Below are positions 62,200 through 64,000 of a stretch of 64,000 nucleotides of DNA, piece by piece; position 1 is the stretch's first letter, and each line of letters begins with the position of its first letter. The notes under the pieces were generated by a model. It did not search any database. It saw nothing but the letters and a program-made list of their open reading frames with translations, and was not told where the DNA came from. Made by a program: the position numbers and the translations under genes. Source of the DNA: Myxococcales bacterium (GTDB lineage: Bacteria; Myxococcota_A; Polyangia; Polyangiales; Houyiibacteriaceae); contig JAOTXX010000005.1 of the NCBI GenBank assembly GCA_029862185.1, positions 1 to 64,000 on the forward strand, read 5' to 3'.

Positions 62200-63129
62200 T
62201 CAGCCGGCGCGGACTTCCGCAATGGCATCTTTGGCCGCAGCGAAGTCCGACGGGCCCTGGACGCTGACCCGGCCTACGCGCCTGTCGATCCGGACCAGAA
62301 GGCCGCTCAGAACCCTGCCGGGACCCACTTCGACGAAGAGTGAGACCCCATCGTCGATCATATTGCGAACACTTTCCTCCCAGAGAACCGGCCGGCTGAC
62401 CTGGCGGATCAGCGCGCCCTTTGCGGCAGCGGCATCGCGGATCGGCGTGGCGTCCACATTGACATACACCGGCACTCGCGGATCGGAGAACTCGATCCGG
62501 TCGACGTCTTCGCGTAGCCGGGCTTCGGCCGGCTCCATCAGGCTGGAATGAAATGGGGCGCTGACCGGAAGGGTGCTGGCCCGCGCGCCTGCTTGTTGGA
62601 GCTTTGTGCCGGCCTCGCTCACCGCGGACGTTTCGCCGGCGATGACGATTTGTTGGGGTGAGTTGTAGTTGACGGCCTCGACAAGGCCAGGAACTTCCGC
62701 ACAAATCCGCTCAACGAGCCCCCGGTCGGCTTTGAGCACCGCTGCCATCGAGCCTTCGCCGTAGGGCACCGCCTCCTGCATGTATTGGCCGCGTTTGCGC
62801 ACGAGCCGCACCGCGTCGGCGAGCTCGAGCGTGCCCGCCGCGACGTGCGCGGAGTACTCACCCAGGCTGTGTCCGGCCACGACGTCAAACGAGGCATCGA
62901 GCGCGCGGAGGATGGCAATCGACGCGGTCAAGACCGCAGGCTGGGTATTTGCCGTGAGCTTCAGGTCTTCCTCGGGCCCCTCGAAACAAAGCCGCGACAG
63001 ATCTTCACCGAGCGCCTCGTCGGCTTCTTCGAACACCGCGCGTGCCGCGTCCGATGTGTCGAATGCTTCGCGGCCCATGCCAACCTTCTGGCTGCCCTGA
63101 CCTGGGAATACGAATGCGACCTTGCCCAT
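62200..63129 (-). CDS. fabD: malonyl-CoA:ACP transacylase
   Basis: 309 residues from ATG 63129, starting 'MGKVAFVFPGQGSQKVGMGR'. Active-site Ser in 'VVAGHSLGEYSAHVAAG', Arg and His in 'LVRKRGQYMQEAV' and 'PVSAPFHSSLM'. Transfers malonate to acyl carrier protein for fatty-acid chain elongation. No other fab gene is adjacent in the window; the upstream gene is divergent. The frame beyond 63129 overlies the divergent gene and is not used. Confidence 0.96.
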   Translation of the reverse strand: MGKVAFVFPGQGSQKVGMGREAFDTSDAARAVFEEADEALGEDLSRLCFEGPEEDLKLTANTQPAVLTASIAILRALDASFDVVAGHSLGEYSAHVAAGTLELADAVRLVRKRGQYMQEAVPYGEGSMAAVLKADRGLVERICAEVPGLVEAVNYNSPQQIVIAGETSAVSEAGTKLQQAGARASTLPVSAPFHSSLMEPAEARLREDVDRIEFSDPRVPVYVNVDATPIRDAAAAKGALIRQVSRPVLWEESVRNMIDDGVSLFVEVGPGRVLSGLLVRIDRRVGRVSVQGPSDFAAAKDAIAEVRAG

Positions 63130-63166
63130 GGGCGGCCTGCATAGCACGATCTGTAAAGGGGATCGC

Positions 63167-63631
63167 TTGGAAGAAGAGCCAAACGCAGAAGACAAAGAGC
63201 ACCTGAGCGCGCTTTCGATCGGCCACTTCATCCTGGCCGGAGTCGCCCTGCTCGGGGGGATTCCAACGCTGATGTTTGGTGTCGCCGGCGCGAAGCTCAT
63301 CGATGAGGTCGGAAGTGATTTCTCGATGGCGATGGGTGAAATCTCGGGACAAGCCGGCACCGATGCATTCGGCGGCAGCCCCGAAGCGATGGCTCAGGAC
63401 CTCAACACGCTGATCATGACCATGATCGTCGGCGGGCTCCTCATCGCCACCATCAGCGCCGTGCACCTCGCCGTCGTCGGGGTGCAAATCCGCAAACGCC
63501 GCTGGTGGACGTTTTGCTATCTGACGGGCTGGGGTGAATGCCTCATGTTTCCCTTCGGTACGGTCCTAGGCATCTTCACGATCATCGTCCTTGCGCGACC
63601 TTCGGTGAAGCGACTCTTCGGTGTGGATTGA
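63167..63631 (+). CDS. small membrane protein of unknown function
   Basis: About 154 residues if TTG 63167 is the start (AAAGGGG five bases upstream); ATG 63122 or 63128 would overlap the fabD coding start. Three or four hydrophobic segments ('HFILAGVALLGGIPTLMFGV', 'LIMTMIVGGLLIATISAVHL', 'MFPFGTVLGIFTIIVLARPS'), and a cytoplasmic C-terminus. A tetraspan layout without recognised motif. Divergent from fabD. No function can be assigned. Confidence 0.65.
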   Translation: MEEEPNAEDKEHLSALSIGHFILAGVALLGGIPTLMFGVAGAKLIDEVGSDFSMAMGEISGQAGTDAFGGSPEAMAQDLNTLIMTMIVGGLLIATISAVHLAVVGVQIRKRRWWTFCYLTGWGECLMFPFGTVLGIFTIIVLARPSVKRLFGVD

Positions 63632-63708
63632 CTCGCTCAGTGACTCCCTTGGCGATTGACAAGCGCCCTGCCCGGCCGTAGCCAGTTGTCTGGAGTGGAG
63701 GCGCCGCG

Positions 63709-63963
63709 ATGCTTGAAGCCGAGGTCTTGGAACAGCGAATTCGTGACGGTCTGGGAGAGGTCTCGCATTTGGTGATCACCGACCTGACGGGCACCAAGGA
63801 CCACTGGGAGGCGCTGGTTGTCTCGTCGGCTTTTGTGGGAAAAACCCCCATCGAACAGCACCAAATGGTCTACGCTGCCCTCGGCGAGCTGATGGCCGGG
63901 CCGGTCCACGCACTTGCGCTCAAGACCTACTCGCCCGAGAGTTGGGCCAAGGCAGAGGGATAA
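63709..63963 (+). CDS. BolA/IbaG family protein
   Basis: 84 residues: 'EVLEQRIRDGLGEVSHLVIT' then 'DHWEALVVSSAFVGKTPIEQ' and 'HQMVYAALGELM'. The invariant His region 'TKDHW' of the IbaG branch (His rather than Cys) is present. BolA-type proteins pair with monothiol glutaredoxins around a [2Fe-2S] cluster. The next start codon comes three bases after its stop and opens a probable glutaredoxin. Confidence 0.9.
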   Translation: MLEAEVLEQRIRDGLGEVSHLVITDLTGTKDHWEALVVSSAFVGKTPIEQHQMVYAALGELMAGPVHALALKTYSPESWAKAEG

Positions 63964-63966
63964 ACG

Positions 63967-64000
63967 ATGGAAGAAACCTTGCGAGACCGGATTCAGGGCA
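63967..64000 (+). CDS. start of probable monothiol glutaredoxin (cut by window end)
   Basis: Only eleven residues, 'MEETLRDRIQG', are visible. The opening resembles Grx4/GrxD-type monothiol glutaredoxins, which often follow bolA in this order and spacing. Confirmation needs the following sequence. Confidence 0.4.
   Translation, partial: MEETLRDRIQG

Overview
This window comes from a GC-rich, Gram-negative, respiring bacterium, most likely a Myxococcota (old Deltaproteobacteria) lineage, perhaps marine. The pointers are Na+-NQR next to a K+-type membrane pyrophosphatase, a Cys-rich FG-GAP lipoprotein of a kind common in myxobacteria, several lipoproteins with clear lipoboxes, sigma-54/NtrC-type regulation and a GT3-GT35 glucan enzyme. 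The taxonomic call is inference. I saw no rRNA, tRNA, CRISPR array, insertion sequence or phage gene, and no gene-free stretch longer than about 300 bases.

Layout. (1) 1-7434, minus strand: the N-terminal part of a LuxR-type regulator, then a tightly overlapping nqrABCDEF-nqrM operon that ends in a translationally coupled CBS-domain protein. (2) 7548-9384: a lipoprotein, a CBS protein and a YwiC-like membrane protein. (3) 9547-17365, plus strand: a cbb3 oxidase locus (TauE/SafE-like, ccoI, ccoS, fused ccoNO, ccoQ, single-haem ccoP, ccoG). (4) 17376-22290: universal stress proteins (USP), a hemerythrin-like protein, a di-haem lipoprotein and an acetyl-CoA hydrolase/transferase. (5) 22469-31429: a glycogen operon (debranching enzyme, GT4, GH57 and a 1418-residue GT3-GT35 fusion). 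(6) 31463-41026: more CBS and USP proteins, a host-attachment-like protein, DUF5335, a kinase-like fusion, a wax ester/triacylglycerol synthase, an NtrC-type response regulator and a globin-coupled histidine kinase. (7) 41175-50687: DUF434 protein, ferredoxin-reductase-like flavoprotein, histone-like protein, acetyltransferase, FG-GAP lipoprotein, aldehyde dehydrogenase, esterase, BrkB-like protein. (8) 50694-64000: ahcY with an ArsR-methyltransferase fusion, site-2 protease, endonuclease III, PEBP, GT4, a truncated ppnP remnant, a metallo-beta-lactamase fold hydrolase, polyphosphate-glucokinase-like kinase with pgi, membrane pyrophosphatase, fabD, a small membrane protein, BolA and the start of a probable glutaredoxin.

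How it fits together. Regions 3-6 read as a low-oxygen and energy-storage island: a high-affinity oxidase, an O2/NO-type globin kinase with an NtrC-type regulator, five USP genes, four CBS genes in the window, a hemerythrin-like protein, glycogen turnover and neutral-lipid synthesis. I find sigma-54-like -24/-12 elements (TGGCAC-N5-TTGC type, with correct GG/GC spacing) in front of many of these units and not in front of nqr, cco or ahcY. The gene content resembles the mycobacterial DosR dormancy regulon, but with different control parts. This proposed regulon is the most interesting system in the window. It is inference from content and motif placement.
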